Shown in pieces: positions 15,822 to 24,767 of a DNA stretch of 41,344 nt; the first letter of the stretch is position 1; each line of letters begins with the position of its first letter. The notes under the pieces were generated by a model. It was not told the origin of the DNA and did no database searches. It was given only the letters and a program-made list of their open reading frames with translations. Where the stretch lies: contig JAQBFG010000229.1 of the NCBI GenBank assembly GCA_032123495.1, positions 1 through 41,344 of the forward strand, read 5' to 3'. The position numbers and the translations under genes were made by a program. Origin of the DNA: JAAERC01 sp032123495. GTDB lineage: Bacteria; Zixibacteria; MSB-5A5; GN15; PGXB01.

Positions 15822-16595
15822 TTAGATAAAATAATATAAACCAATACTCCCCGCAACCAGACAATATATTCCAAAGTATATAAATTTGCCTTTACGGATC
15901 AAATCGAGAAGGATATAAACAGCCAGCAGGCCGGTTAGAAATGCAACTGCCGTTCCAACAAAATATGGTCCGAGAATCTCGGCATTGAGAGTTAATACGC
16001 TTTTGAACTTAAAAACAATCGCCCCCAATATTGCAGGAATTGATAACAAAAACGAAAACTCGGCCGCTTCGTAAGGCTTAAGGCCAAGAAAAAGGCCGGT
16101 TGAAATTGTTGTCCCTGATCGCGAGATGCCCGGCATAATCGCCAAAGCCTGACCAATCCCTATCATAATTGACCGGGGAATGTTTAATTCCAGCTTTTTT
16201 GATTTTACTAATTTGGTTGACAATAAAATTAAACCGGTCACCAGAAGCATAACCGAGGTCATAACCGGTGATGAAAATGCTTCCTCGAAAAAGTCCTCAA
16301 ATAATAAGGCGGCAATAACCGCCGGGATAGTACCAAAAATCAAATAATAAACCATTTTTCGGTCGGAAGTTTTTTTAGAATCAAAAACTGATTTTATCAT
16401 ACTGAATATTTTTTTATGAAAATAAACCAGCACCGAAAGAAGGGTTCCGAAATGAACCATAAGCTCAAATAGAATACCGGGCTGTTTTAAATGCAGAATA
16501 TGTTCGGTCAGAACCAGATGTCCCGATGATGAGATCGGCAGTATCTCCGTTAATCCCTGAATAAGACCGAGCAGGATCGCTTCAAAATAACCCAT
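15822..16595 (-). CDS. uppP: Undecaprenyl-diphosphatase UppP (BacA family)
   Basis: Integral membrane phosphatase that recycles undecaprenyl diphosphate to the monophosphate carrier used for peptidoglycan and other envelope polymers. The 257-residue product has the two family signatures, GLTEILPISSSGHL (14-27) and PGISRSGTTISTGL, and about eight hydrophobic helices. The reading frame runs 45 bases further upstream to a TTG, but that extension passes through a rho-independent terminator (16602-16631). The ATG at 16595 (MGYFEAILLG) is therefore the sensible start, although its ribosome site is weak. It leads an operon with the heptosyltransferase-GmhB fusion and amrS. Confidence 0.94.
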   Translation of the reverse strand: MGYFEAILLGLIQGLTEILPISSSGHLVLTEHILHLKQPGILFELMVHFGTLLSVLVYFHKKIFSMIKSVFDSKKTSDRKMVYYLIFGTIPAVIAALLFEDFFEEAFSSPVMTSVMLLVTGLILLSTKLVKSKKLELNIPRSIMIGIGQALAIMPGISRSGTTISTGLFLGLKPYEAAEFSFLLSIPAILGAIVFKFKSVLTLNAEILGPYFVGTAVAFLTGLLAVYILLDLIRKGKFIYFGIYCLVAGSIGLYYFI

Positions 16596-16601
16596 AATAT
16601 A

Positions 16602-16631
16602 TAAAAAAGCTTCGGTCCAAAACCGAAGCTT
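16602..16631 (-). terminator. Rho-independent terminator of the 16656-17306 gene
   Basis: On the minus strand AAGCTTCGG-ttttgga-CCGAAGCTT forms a perfect 9-bp stem followed by a run of T. It begins 25 bases after the stop of the outer-membrane protein gene and ends just before the uppP ATG. Confidence 0.9.
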
Positions 16632-16655
16632 CCTTTCCAAAATTTATATCAACAA

Positions 16656-17306
16656 CTAAAACATTCTCACATCAAGCCCAAGAAACAGACCAGTCATCCC
16701 ATCAATTTGAAATTCACCATAAAGATTCATCTCGGTCGACAATTCATATTTGACACCCAGGTTCAAACCGAACTGAAAATCGGTATCGCCGTCGCCGACA
16801 TCAACCGAAAATTTCTCCATTCTCAAATCCGCACGTCCGTAAGGAATCAATTTTCGACCTGATTGGAAACGATACGGAATTGAGGCGATATAATTGCCAC
16901 CAATTTGAAGAATAGAATAGCTTCCCAAATCGGAATATTCGAGAAAACCGCCGAAAGCCATATCCAGAGGTTGTTTACCGTTCTTATCATAATAGTCCAT
17001 AAATTCATATTTAAAATCAACACCCAAAAACAGTTCAGGATCAGATGCATTACCATCGCCATCAATAAATCCGAGTTTAATCCGTCCTTCGGTATAGTCC
17101 GAAAAACCGTATGTTAATGAACCAAAAATGGCAGTACCATCATCAAGTAAACCAACAAATCCACCAACATAACCGACTCCAAATCCGCAAGCATCGGCAG
17201 TCGATAAATTGCCGGAGAACAAACCGGCACTATCGGCCAAAATTAAAGTTGGACACAAGACAATCAAGGTCACCAAAACTGCTCTGTTAAATCCCTTCTT
17301 ATTCAC
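16656..17306 (-). CDS. Predicted outer-membrane beta-barrel protein
   Basis: A 216-residue exported protein of unknown function. It has a signal peptide (about 1-25, MNKKGFNRAVLVTLIVLCP then LILADSA). After it come alternating short hydrophobic strands and Gly/Asp-rich turns (GSLTYGFSDYTEGRIKLGF, LGVKYELSTEMNLYGEF), ending in the aromatic C-terminus DVRMF typical of outer-membrane barrels. The size suits an 8- to 10-stranded barrel. The start is GTG at 17306, chosen because GGAGG lies 6 bases upstream. It appears to be a single-gene transcript: a terminator follows it, and the upstream symporter ends in its own terminator. Confidence 0.75.
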   Translation of the reverse strand: MNKKGFNRAVLVTLIVLCPTLILADSAGLFSGNLSTADACGFGVGYVGGFVGLLDDGTAIFGSLTYGFSDYTEGRIKLGFIDGDGNASDPELFLGVDFKYEFMDYYDKNGKQPLDMAFGGFLEYSDLGSYSILQIGGNYIASIPYRFQSGRKLIPYGRADLRMEKFSVDVGDGDTDFQFGLNLGVKYELSTEMNLYGEFQIDGMTGLFLGLDVRMF

Positions 17307-17405
17307 TTTTTTCCTCCATTTGTAGTTTTTTGTTACACCATTATATGAGTGGTACTATCATTATGTCAATATAAAATCATACGAAGTAGGCGCTAAATAG
17401 ACGAT

Positions 17406-17433
17406 AAAAAAAGCCCCGTTAAAACGGGGCTTT
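17406..17433 (-). terminator. Rho-independent terminator of the sodium symporter gene
   Basis: An 11-bp perfect stem (AAAGCCCCGTT / AACGGGGCTTT, 17410-17420 and 17423-17433) with a 2-base centre is followed on the minus strand by a run of seven T, 20 bases after the symporter stop. The plus-strand T tract is short, so it acts mainly on the minus strand. Confidence 0.93.
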
Positions 17434-17452
17434 GCGATTTATCTATTCTATT

Positions 17453-18799
17453 TCAATAATCCATAAACGGCAGAAGCTCCAGGCCATGTAATATTATTAT
17501 CAAAACTGCTATTGGCGTAATAAATCTGAGCACCAAAACAAGAGAACGATACATACTCCCGGATGATCCAAATTCGTCTGCCCTGTCTTTATCAGGCATC
17601 ACCCAGGCGATAAACAGGCAGGTTAGCAGCCCGCCGATTGGAAGCATATAGTTGGTCGTTATAAAATCAAAAATGTCCAAAAAGCCCTGCTCTTTTCCTC
17701 TGAAAGGAATCGTCAAACTTGCGATTGCCGAGAGCAGACCGGTCAGATAAATTAGAAAACCAAGCGACAAAGTGGCCTTAACTCGCGACCATTTCCGCTC
17801 ATCAACAAAATATGAGACGACAACTTCCAGCAGCGAGATTGCCGATGTTAATGCGGCAAATGAAAGCAGGACAAAAAATGTTACTGACACTATCGGACCT
17901 GTTTCAGCAAACAAAACCGGAAGTGTCTGGAAAATAAGTCCGGGCCCGGCAGCCGGTTCCAGCCCATAATTGAAAACCATTGAATAGATAGCAACTCCGG
18001 CAATCAAAGCAATAATTGTGTCTAAAAATGAAACTGTGATCGCATCTCTTACCAAATTTACTTCCCGTTTCATGTAGCTTCCATAAGTTATCATCGCCCC
18101 CATCCCAAGCGATAACGTAAAAAAGGCATGCCCAAGTGCCGACAGAACACCTTCGGTCGAAAGACTCGAAAAATCAGGAACAAACAAAAAAGACAATGCG
18201 GCGGAGCCGCCGTGAGTAAAAAACAGTCCATAAAACATAAGACCCAATAGTAAAACAAACAGAAGCGGCATAAGTATTTTTGACCATCGCTCGATACCTT
18301 TTTGAACGCCTCCGATAACAATCGCCATAGTTAGTCCCATAAAGATAGTATGCCACATAATAGATACACCGGAATTGGTAACCAAGCCGATAAATTCACT
18401 CTGGATCGCCTCGGCTGACCCGCTGAATCCAGCGATAGATTTAAAAATATAGGCTAGCGCCCAACCTGCTATAACCGAATAAAAGGATAAAATTAAAAAA
18501 CCGGAAGCGACGCCAAGCCAACCGGTAAGTTGCCAGGGGCTTTTTTCATGGTGCAATTCTTTAAATGCTCCAACAGGATTTTTCTGAGCCCGACGTCCGA
18601 TTAATAGCTCAGTTATCATCAGCGGCAATCCGACAATCAGGACGCATAACAAATAAACAAAAACAAAAGCTCCCCCCCCATAAACGCCGGTTATATACGG
18701 AAACTTCCAGATATTCCCCAGCCCGATCGCTGAACCGGTGGCGGCCATAATAAATCCGAGTCTTGTTCCCCAATTACCGCGGCTGATTAAGTTGGCCAT
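17453..18799 (-). CDS. Sodium-dependent transporter, neurotransmitter:sodium symporter (SNF) family
   Basis: Inner-membrane symporter that uses the sodium gradient to import a small amine or amino acid. The 448-residue product begins with the family signature GNWGTRLGFIMAATGSAIGL followed by GNIWKFPYITG, which forms the sodium and substrate site in TM1. It has about 11 to 12 hydrophobic helices, similar to bacterial MhsT-like members. The substrate cannot be read from the sequence. GGAG stands 7 bases before the ATG. It is a single gene with its own terminator. A TATAAT lies at about 18854-18859 on the minus strand, but no -35 box is well placed. Confidence 0.94.
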   Translation of the reverse strand: MANLISRGNWGTRLGFIMAATGSAIGLGNIWKFPYITGVYGGGAFVFVYLLCVLIVGLPLMITELLIGRRAQKNPVGAFKELHHEKSPWQLTGWLGVASGFLILSFYSVIAGWALAYIFKSIAGFSGSAEAIQSEFIGLVTNSGVSIMWHTIFMGLTMAIVIGGVQKGIERWSKILMPLLFVLLLGLMFYGLFFTHGGSAALSFLFVPDFSSLSTEGVLSALGHAFFTLSLGMGAMITYGSYMKREVNLVRDAITVSFLDTIIALIAGVAIYSMVFNYGLEPAAGPGLIFQTLPVLFAETGPIVSVTFFVLLSFAALTSAISLLEVVVSYFVDERKWSRVKATLSLGFLIYLTGLLSAIASLTIPFRGKEQGFLDIFDFITTNYMLPIGGLLTCLFIAWVMPDKDRADEFGSSGSMYRSLVLVLRFITPIAVLIIILHGLELLPFMDY

Positions 18800-18952
18800 T
18801 GCCGATCTCCTGTATTGCTAAAGCTGCATTTTCGTATAAATTAATTTTTCCAAAATTATACATCAATAAGTAAATAGCCGGTAACTGTCAACAAAATTAT
18901 GACGGCGAACCAACGATAAGATGTTTGATAAATGTTATATGGAATGGGATGT

Positions 18953-20380
18953 TTAGTAAATACTGTAGCGCGAGATGCGGTCACGAAGGGTGTTGCGGGA
19001 GATACCAAGCATCTCCGAAGTCTTGACTTGATTGGAACCAAAATATTTCAGACAGGCGGCAATAAGAGCCTTTTCAAGGGCCGATTCAAGGAAATAGTAA
19101 ATCTTTCCTTCAGAGTTATTAATCAATTTCGGCAGAACCGGTTCTATTATTTTGCCAAATATATCAATATAGTCATCCTGTAGCGTATCCAGATTTATCT
19201 CGATTTTTGAATCGACTTCGGTATGAATCGGAAAATCGTCGGAATGAAGGATATCGTCTTTTGACATCACACAGGCTGTTTGGACATTATTTTCCAACTC
19301 TCTAATATTCCCCGGCCAGGGATATTTGGTAAGCATCTTGATCGCATCAGTGGAGATACCCCTGATTTCTTTGCCAACCTTCTCCGAATATTTTGTAATA
19401 AAATGGTCAACCAGTAATGGAATATCGCCCTTACGTTCCCGTAGCGGGGGCATATAGATCGATACCACTTTGAGACGATAAAACAAATCGACCCGGAACG
19501 AACCTTCCTTCATACATTGTACCAGCGATTTATTAGTCGCAGCAACAATGCGAACATCAACATCAATAGAATCGTTACCGCCGACCCTTTCAATCTTTTT
19601 CTCCTGCAAAACACGAAGTAGTTTTGATTGTGTCATCGTCGACATATCGGCGATCTCATCAAGGAAAATCGTTCCGCCATCTGCCTGCTCAAATTTACCC
19701 AGCCTCTTATAGTATGCGCCGGTGAAAGCGCCTTTTTCATGTCCAAATAATTCCGACTCCAGAAGCGTCTCGGCCAGAGCAGCGCAGTTTACCGAAAGAC
19801 ATGGTTTATTGCGGCGACGTGAATTGCGATGAATTGCCCTGGCAACCAGTTCTTTACCGGTTCCGGATTCACCAAAAATGAGGACAGCGGCGTCAGATTT
19901 GGCGACCTGCCCGATCAGCTTGGCAATCTCGACTATCTCGGGTGATGTCCCGATTATCTCATCAAGTTCTAATGGCTGGGTCTCAGCATCATCCTTAATC
20001 GCCTTTGATTTTTGTGTCCGGTGGACACAAGCCTTATTAACAGTATCAATCAGTTTTTGTATTTCAAACGGTTTTGCCAAATATTCAAAAGCGCCCTCGC
20101 GCATCGCTTCCATCGCATTTGCAGTTGAGACACGACCCGAAATCATAATGATCGGAACGCTGATATCATTGTCCTTACATTTTTTTAGAATATCCAAACC
20201 GGAAACAGTCGGTAAGTTTACATCGAGCAGAACAGCATCAACATCTTTATGCTCGCCTAAAAACTCGACCATTCGGGGGCCGTCTTCCAAAAAATAGAAA
20301 CGATATCTTTCCGAGTCAAATAAATTGGCCAAAGACCGTGCGACTTCGGTATCGTCATCAACAATAAGAATGTTTTTCAT
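18953..20380 (-). CDS. Sigma-54-dependent response regulator (NtrC family)
   Basis: Two-component transcription activator of 475 residues. The receiver domain (1-120) has the acidic pocket at VDDD (residues 7-10), phospho-acceptor D53 in LLDVNLP and K103. The AAA+ domain has Walker A GESGTGKE (170-177) and the sigma-54-contacting GAFTGA loop (217-222), both intact. A Fis-type helix-turn-helix ends the protein (NQVKTSEMLGISRNTLRDRI). It should hydrolyse ATP to open sigma-54 promoters when phosphorylated. No sensor kinase is adjacent, so the input is unknown. A perfect dyad 27 bases before its start may be its own binding site. GAGG about 12 bases before the ATG is a loose ribosome site. Confidence 0.96.
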   Translation of the reverse strand: MKNILIVDDDTEVARSLANLFDSERYRFYFLEDGPRMVEFLGEHKDVDAVLLDVNLPTVSGLDILKKCKDNDISVPIIMISGRVSTANAMEAMREGAFEYLAKPFEIQKLIDTVNKACVHRTQKSKAIKDDAETQPLELDEIIGTSPEIVEIAKLIGQVAKSDAAVLIFGESGTGKELVARAIHRNSRRRNKPCLSVNCAALAETLLESELFGHEKGAFTGAYYKRLGKFEQADGGTIFLDEIADMSTMTQSKLLRVLQEKKIERVGGNDSIDVDVRIVAATNKSLVQCMKEGSFRVDLFYRLKVVSIYMPPLRERKGDIPLLVDHFITKYSEKVGKEIRGISTDAIKMLTKYPWPGNIRELENNVQTACVMSKDDILHSDDFPIHTEVDSKIEINLDTLQDDYIDIFGKIIEPVLPKLINNSEGKIYYFLESALEKALIAACLKYFGSNQVKTSEMLGISRNTLRDRISRYSIY

Positions 20381-20406
20381 TCGTTATAATTATCCTCAAT
20401 ATTATA

Positions 20407-20425
20407 ATCTTTATCGGATAAAGAT
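20407..20425 (-). promoter_or_regulatory. Perfect 19-bp dyad upstream of the response regulator
   Basis: ATCTTTATC-G-GATAAAGAT is a perfect 9-bp inverted repeat with one central base, located 27 bases upstream of the regulator ATG. A second, looser dyad CATTAG ... CTAATG lies just beyond it (about 20433-20457). Fis-type domains of NtrC proteins bind such dyads, so autoregulation is a reasonable guess. Confidence 0.5.
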
Positions 20426-20575
20426 GCGCTTTCATTAGCAACAATGAGCTTCTAATGATGATAATATTGATATTTTATTAATTCAGCGACGAACACCAGA
20501 GAATTATCACATTTGCAACGGAAAGTTATTATTGAAGAGAGAGACTAAAATCGATCAAACGCCCGAGTCGGAAAG

Positions 20576-21415
20576 TCAATCGGACTGATCAAGTAAGACT
20601 TTAACGACAGCGGCTGTCAACAAACAGTTGACAATAAAATCAATAAATATCCCGGCGCCCAAAAGATATAGCACTAATTCAGGAGAATATTTTTCGATAA
20701 TTACATCTGCATAACCAGTTATATAAGAAATCGGCCATGTTAATAATATCGGTAATAATGCCAAAAAAAATGAAAATATCGGGTTCCTGACAAAAAGCGA
20801 AAACGAGGTCTTAAAAGCGGCCATCAGGCTGTTCTTATAAACTATCATAGCTGGCAAGGCATATATAAAAATGGAATAGAGACCGACCGTCAAAAGCCTT
20901 AAAACCAGATCAAACATCATTTGGCGTCGCGGCGAGGAGGCCAGAAACTCAGAGAAGAGTTGAGGCAAATATCTATTTAAGCCCCACAAAAATATGGTAA
21001 TCAATGTCCATCCAAGAGCCAACTGAAACCAATTATTTCGTGCAAAATTTAATTTCAAATCGGCAAATCTGCTAGAATTTACGACTTTTAGAATCAGCAC
21101 AGCGGTTAACCCAACGGCTAATCCCTCAAACAATATTCCAACTGCAATTTTAAACCATTGAAAAAAATACGGCAGAAGCAGATAAATAGCCGGATAATGG
21201 TTTAATAACAAAGCCTTGTCATCCAGAAGAAAATTCGCAATTGGCGATAAAATCGGATAAATATACGGGTTGGTGTAATTTGCCATAAAAATCAAAATAA
21301 CAAATTGAACGAAACCATATATTATAAAAGGAAGCCAGACGCCTCCTCTCAAAAAAGTCTTTAGGGCAAATAAATACAGTCCAACTAGTCTGTTTAGCTT
21401 TGTTAAAAAATCCAA
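20576..21415 (-). CDS. Predicted multi-spanning inner-membrane protein
   Basis: Unrecognised 279-residue membrane protein with about six hydrophobic helices (for example VWLPFIIYGFVQFVILIFMA, LALGWTLITIFLWGL and FIDFIVNCLLTAAVVKVLL). The overall look is of a hydrophobic six-helix permease-like or DUF-type protein. There is no ATPase or enzymatic motif. The only plausible start is TTG at 21415, since the next methionine is at residue 44; AGGAAAGG lies about 10 bases upstream. It starts 15 bases after the fibronectin III lipoprotein stop and is probably the third gene of that operon. Confidence 0.6.
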   Translation of the reverse strand: MDFLTKLNRLVGLYLFALKTFLRGGVWLPFIIYGFVQFVILIFMANYTNPYIYPILSPIANFLLDDKALLLNHYPAIYLLLPYFFQWFKIAVGILFEGLAVGLTAVLILKVVNSSRFADLKLNFARNNWFQLALGWTLITIFLWGLNRYLPQLFSEFLASSPRRQMMFDLVLRLLTVGLYSIFIYALPAMIVYKNSLMAAFKTSFSLFVRNPIFSFFLALLPILLTWPISYITGYADVIIEKYSPELVLYLLGAGIFIDFIVNCLLTAAVVKVLLDQSD

Positions 21416-21430
21416 TTTATCAAGCCTTTC

Positions 21431-22966
21431 CTATGGAGTAGATTCAACATTTGATTTTGACGATTTTAGTCCCTGTTTGTCATAAACATATAGAACATAA
21501 TAATAAGTATCCAGAGGATCGAATCTGACATCGGTAAAACTGGTCTGATTTTGGTCATTTATCGCTGTCAAACGCTGACCGGTCAAATCGGTAACATCAA
21601 TGGTGCTTCCCCGATAAATCTGATACGACTCAAAGTCAGCATCATTATTTTTTGTCCAAGAAATATTTATCGTAAGTTCATCTTCCAGACCAACCGCCAA
21701 AGTAACCGATGACGGCGGAGTGTTTACCATAGTTGTCGCCGATGATTCCTCAGACTGAGTATAAAGGCCATCAGCTGTATAGGCATACACGCGATAGACA
21801 TAAAGTTGGTTATCATTAAGATCATCATCGGAATATCCAAGCGTGCTTCTTGCTGATATATTGGCAATCAATTCGGATGATTCAGTTACACCTGATGACG
21901 TTTCCCGGTAAATTCGATACGATGAAAATGCGGAACCAGTTGGATTGACCTCGGACCAGCTCAGGCGTATCAGCGATGATGATTCGGCGATTGTTTGAAG
22001 AGAGATCGGCTTCGGCGGGATAACAATATTTATTTGTGATGCCGACGCGGTATTATCGGCCGCATTGCCTGCCGCATCGATAAAACTGCCAGTAACCACT
22101 CCGTCTTCAATTTCAAGATTTACCGGAACGATATAACGCCGGGTGTAAATACCATCATCGGCCATCGTATCACCATTGTTGCCATCATCATAGAGATCCA
22201 ACTGAACAAGGCCGGTAAAAGAAATTTTCGCCACTCCGCCAGACTCGCTGGCGTGAATATAGAAATAAACCGTATCACCAACCTGTAATATATTACCAGC
22301 TGGAATAAAATAGGTCGAATCGATAAAAGCTTTGGTATCTAATATAATACTGTCAGATACCGCAGCAAATGATTCGGATCCATCACCAAATCTGAGTAAA
22401 GCATAAAGAAATTTGACACCATCACCACTCGATAATTCAAAACTTCCAGGCTGCCTGAAATTCTGCCAGATAGCTCCACTAAGGTCTGAGTTTTTAGAAA
22501 TTTTGACCAAAAGCGGCGTAACCGGAAAAACATAAGATATCGAAACATCGACACTATTTGTATAAGTGTCATTATCATTTATAACAATTGAGGTGACACC
22601 TATTTGCGTCGATATAATAGGCGACTTTGCTCCCTCAACATCATTAGTATCAACTGCCGCAACCCTAAAATAATAAACTTGCCCGGTATTCAGAGTTGTA
22701 ATTGATTTTGCATACTCTGCAGTTGAATCCCAATAAATAAATTCTTCATCGGTTTGGTCAGTATAATAAATATTGAAATATGCAACAACATCGCTGTCAG
22801 ATATCTGCCAGTTTAGTTCAATTCCATCGACAAGATGAAATATTTTTAGAGCAGTTGGAACAGGTAAATCATCAGATGGCTCAAATCCGACGTTCCCCGA
22901 ATCAAGAGTTCTTTCGCAACCCGCTGCCAGAACTAATAATAACAATAAAATAAATATCTGTTTCAT
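21431..22966 (-). CDS. Fibronectin type III lipoprotein
   Basis: A 511-residue predicted lipoprotein (MKQIFILLLLLVLAAGC, lipid cysteine at 17). A fibronectin III domain (about 35-120) has the usual W and Y core (IELNWQISDSDV, VYYFRVAAVDTND). A central beta region (about 125-310) contains DDGNNGDTMADDGIYTRRY, a segment common in secreted repeat proteins. Two more fibronectin III domains follow (about 320-415 and 417-511: IRLSWSEVNP, YRVYAYTADG; INISWTKNNDADFESYQIYR). No catalytic residues are seen, so a surface or periplasmic binding or structural role is likely. It lies 15 bases after the PEGA-protein stop, in the same operon. Confidence 0.85.
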   Translation of the reverse strand: MKQIFILLLLLVLAAGCERTLDSGNVGFEPSDDLPVPTALKIFHLVDGIELNWQISDSDVVAYFNIYYTDQTDEEFIYWDSTAEYAKSITTLNTGQVYYFRVAAVDTNDVEGAKSPIISTQIGVTSIVINDNDTYTNSVDVSISYVFPVTPLLVKISKNSDLSGAIWQNFRQPGSFELSSGDGVKFLYALLRFGDGSESFAAVSDSIILDTKAFIDSTYFIPAGNILQVGDTVYFYIHASESGGVAKISFTGLVQLDLYDDGNNGDTMADDGIYTRRYIVPVNLEIEDGVVTGSFIDAAGNAADNTASASQINIVIPPKPISLQTIAESSSLIRLSWSEVNPTGSAFSSYRIYRETSSGVTESSELIANISARSTLGYSDDDLNDNQLYVYRVYAYTADGLYTQSEESSATTMVNTPPSSVTLAVGLEDELTINISWTKNNDADFESYQIYRGSTIDVTDLTGQRLTAINDQNQTSFTDVRFDPLDTYYYVLYVYDKQGLKSSKSNVESTP

Positions 22967-22981
22967 TACTCTCTACTCCAT

Positions 22982-23704
22982 TTAGAACCTGTAAGAAAAA
23001 ACAATTTGTGCCCCGCCCTGCGCCGGATCTGGTTTTATAGTAATACTTTTAACAGGCAGCTCATCTTTTTTCTTGGGAAAGAAAAACAGGGCATCAATGA
23101 GATTTAATCCCCAGACACCAATCATACCGCCGAGCGCAACCGCTCTTTTATTCTCAGCGTCGTACGCCTCTTGTTTGGTTTTAGCAAGTAAAGAATAAAG
23201 CGAAGCTTTTTCAGCTTCGGTTGTGGCGCGATTATATTGGGAATTAACCCGTTCATAATCATCGAGTTTATCACTAAAATCATTATCTGTTATAAAATAA
23301 TAACCGGCTACACCTGATGCTAAAATGGTAAAAAAGAGACCTTTCCTGGTCCGGCCGCTATACATTTGTCCCCAACCCGGAATAATCAGAGAACGTATTG
23401 TTGCCTTAAATCTTGTTTTTGGTTTTAGACTAAAAGTTAAGTCCATTCGATTATCAGGGGATAGAAACATAGTCTTCCGAAATGTTTCATAACCATCTTC
23501 CCTGATAGTCATTTTATATTTTCCCTGTAATTCACCCGGCAAAATGATTGGCGACAAACCATCAACGGTTACGTCGCCATCAAGAATTACTCTGGCACCA
23601 GAGGGATTGGTGCTAACAATCAGCTCCGATGATAATACCTGCCCAACCAAACTGGCTGGTAATAATAGAAGCAGTATAAAGTATAATATTTTTTTCATAA
23701 ACAT
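22982..23704 (-). CDS. PEGA-domain exported protein with DUF5683-like region
   Basis: An exported protein of 240 residues. A signal peptide (MKKILYFILLLLLPASLVGQ) precedes a PEGA domain (about 28-93: VSTNPSGARVILDGD, GKYKMTIREDGYETFRK). A DUF5683-like segment (RSLIIPGWGQMYSGRTRKGL) follows with a hydrophobic stretch, a charged helical part (about 140-175), and a second hydrophobic stretch (LGGMIGVWGLNLIDALFFF). It ends in the barrel-like VFSYRF. PEGA domains are thought to bind envelope glycans or mediate surface interactions. The first ATG is used; a second ATG two codons later fits the signal peptide equally well, and neither has a clear ribosome site. First gene of a three-gene operon. Confidence 0.8.
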   Translation of the reverse strand: MFMKKILYFILLLLLPASLVGQVLSSELIVSTNPSGARVILDGDVTVDGLSPIILPGELQGKYKMTIREDGYETFRKTMFLSPDNRMDLTFSLKPKTRFKATIRSLIIPGWGQMYSGRTRKGLFFTILASGVAGYYFITDNDFSDKLDDYERVNSQYNRATTEAEKASLYSLLAKTKQEAYDAENKRAVALGGMIGVWGLNLIDALFFFPKKKDELPVKSITIKPDPAQGGAQIVFSYRF

Positions 23705-23778
23705 CTATATCATTCAATTGTTTATCGCTATTACTTAATCGGAAATTATATCAAATATTGAATAGAATATCAAGCAAT

Positions 23779-23810
23779 AAAAAAACCGCATTCCAAATAT
23801 TGGAATACGG
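23779..23810 (-). terminator. Rho-independent terminator of the sugar transferase gene
   Basis: On the minus strand CCGTATTCCAA and TTGGAATGCGG pair with one internal mismatch and a 3-base loop, followed by TTTTTTTATT. It starts 24 bases after the sugar transferase stop. Confidence 0.88.
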
Positions 23811-23834
23811 TAAGATTTTTCATTCAAAATTAAT

Positions 23835-24767
23835 CTAGCGGGCACCTTTACCAGTTATCACCACCAGAACCGTTTGCATCAAAATTTTCAGATCTGACCA
23901 AAGATTCCAGTTACGGATATACTCCACATCATTTTTAACTTTTTCCAATACAGATTCCAGTGAAGTGTCATATCCGGTTGTGACCTGCGCCTGACCGGTT
24001 ATACCGGGCCTAACATTCAGTCTTTCGGCATAATCAGGAACCTTAGTCGATAAATCCTTAACGAATTTCGGACGTTCCGGGCGCGGCCCAACCATCGACA
24101 TTTCGCCTCTCAATACATTTATCATCTGTGGGATCTCGTCAATACGAGATTTTCTCAAAAACTTTCCTAAGGGAGTGATTCGAGTATCATTTTTAGTTGC
24201 CCACACCGGGCCGCTCTTGGCCTCAGCGTCGTTTACCATCGTGCGAAACTTAATCACTTTAAAAGGGCGACCGCAGTTGTTGTCACGACGTCTGTCACGA
24301 CTTCTGCGATCTTTATTCATTGAGGCTGAATATACTCTGGTATTTCCGCGACGTCGATTCACGCCAATACGAGTTTGAGTGTAGAATATCGGCCCCGGAC
24401 TGGTTATTTTAAGTAAGATTGCAACCAATAACATAATGGGCGATGCCAAAATAAGTCCAATAGTTGCAAATGAAACATCCAGTGATTTTTTAATCGCTGA
24501 ATATAACACATTTTTAAACATCTCACCCCAGGACATTGAACTTGAAGGCTTTAAGACGGCATAGGCGGAAAGCGCAACAACGAATAAAATGCCAAGAAAA
24601 TATTCGCCAAAATAGAACCTTAAAGCAGAAACGATTGAATCCCTGGATTTGGTCTTAGTTCCAGGAAGCCGTTCCAAGCCAATCGCCGAGCCATAAGTAT
24701 AAGCCTTGCTGGCAATAGCATATGAGGAGTTCAGCTTTGAATTCATTCTGTTATTTGGCGGTTGCAT
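23835..24767 (-). CDS. Initiating sugar transferase (polyprenyl-phosphate sugar phosphotransferase)
   Basis: Membrane enzyme that loads the first sugar-1-phosphate onto undecaprenyl phosphate, starting an exopolysaccharide or O-antigen unit. The 310-residue product has two hydrophobic segments (about 54-72 and 98-121) and the catalytic family core: SPGPIFY, KFRTM (173-177), TPLGKFLRKSRIDEIPQMIN, MSVVGPRPERP-like MSMVGPRPERP, and RPGITGQAQV. Between GPIFYTQTRIG and the usual GxPF is an Arg-rich insert of about 28 residues (138-165, with RRSRDRRRDN). The large N-terminal CoA-binding-like domain of WcaJ-type enzymes is missing. ATG at 24767 is preferred to an adjacent TTG; AGGA lies 14 bases upstream, so the start is not certain. 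Confidence 0.92.
   Translation of the reverse strand: MQPPNNRMNSKLNSSYAIASKAYTYGSAIGLERLPGTKTKSRDSIVSALRFYFGEYFLGILFVVALSAYAVLKPSSSMSWGEMFKNVLYSAIKKSLDVSFATIGLILASPIMLLVAILLKITSPGPIFYTQTRIGVNRRRGNTRVYSASMNKDRRSRDRRRDNNCGRPFKVIKFRTMVNDAEAKSGPVWATKNDTRITPLGKFLRKSRIDEIPQMINVLRGEMSMVGPRPERPKFVKDLSTKVPDYAERLNVRPGITGQAQVTTGYDTSLESVLEKVKNDVEYIRNWNLWSDLKILMQTVLVVITGKGAR

Noticed and set aside
16596..16640. A 15-codon upstream extension of uppP to a TTG
   Set aside because: It would translate a rho-independent terminator, and UppP proteins start at the MGYFEA-like segment.
18854..18898. TTGACA with TATAAT upstream of the sodium symporter
   Set aside because: The two boxes are about 25 bases apart, too far for a normal promoter; TATAAT alone is not enough.
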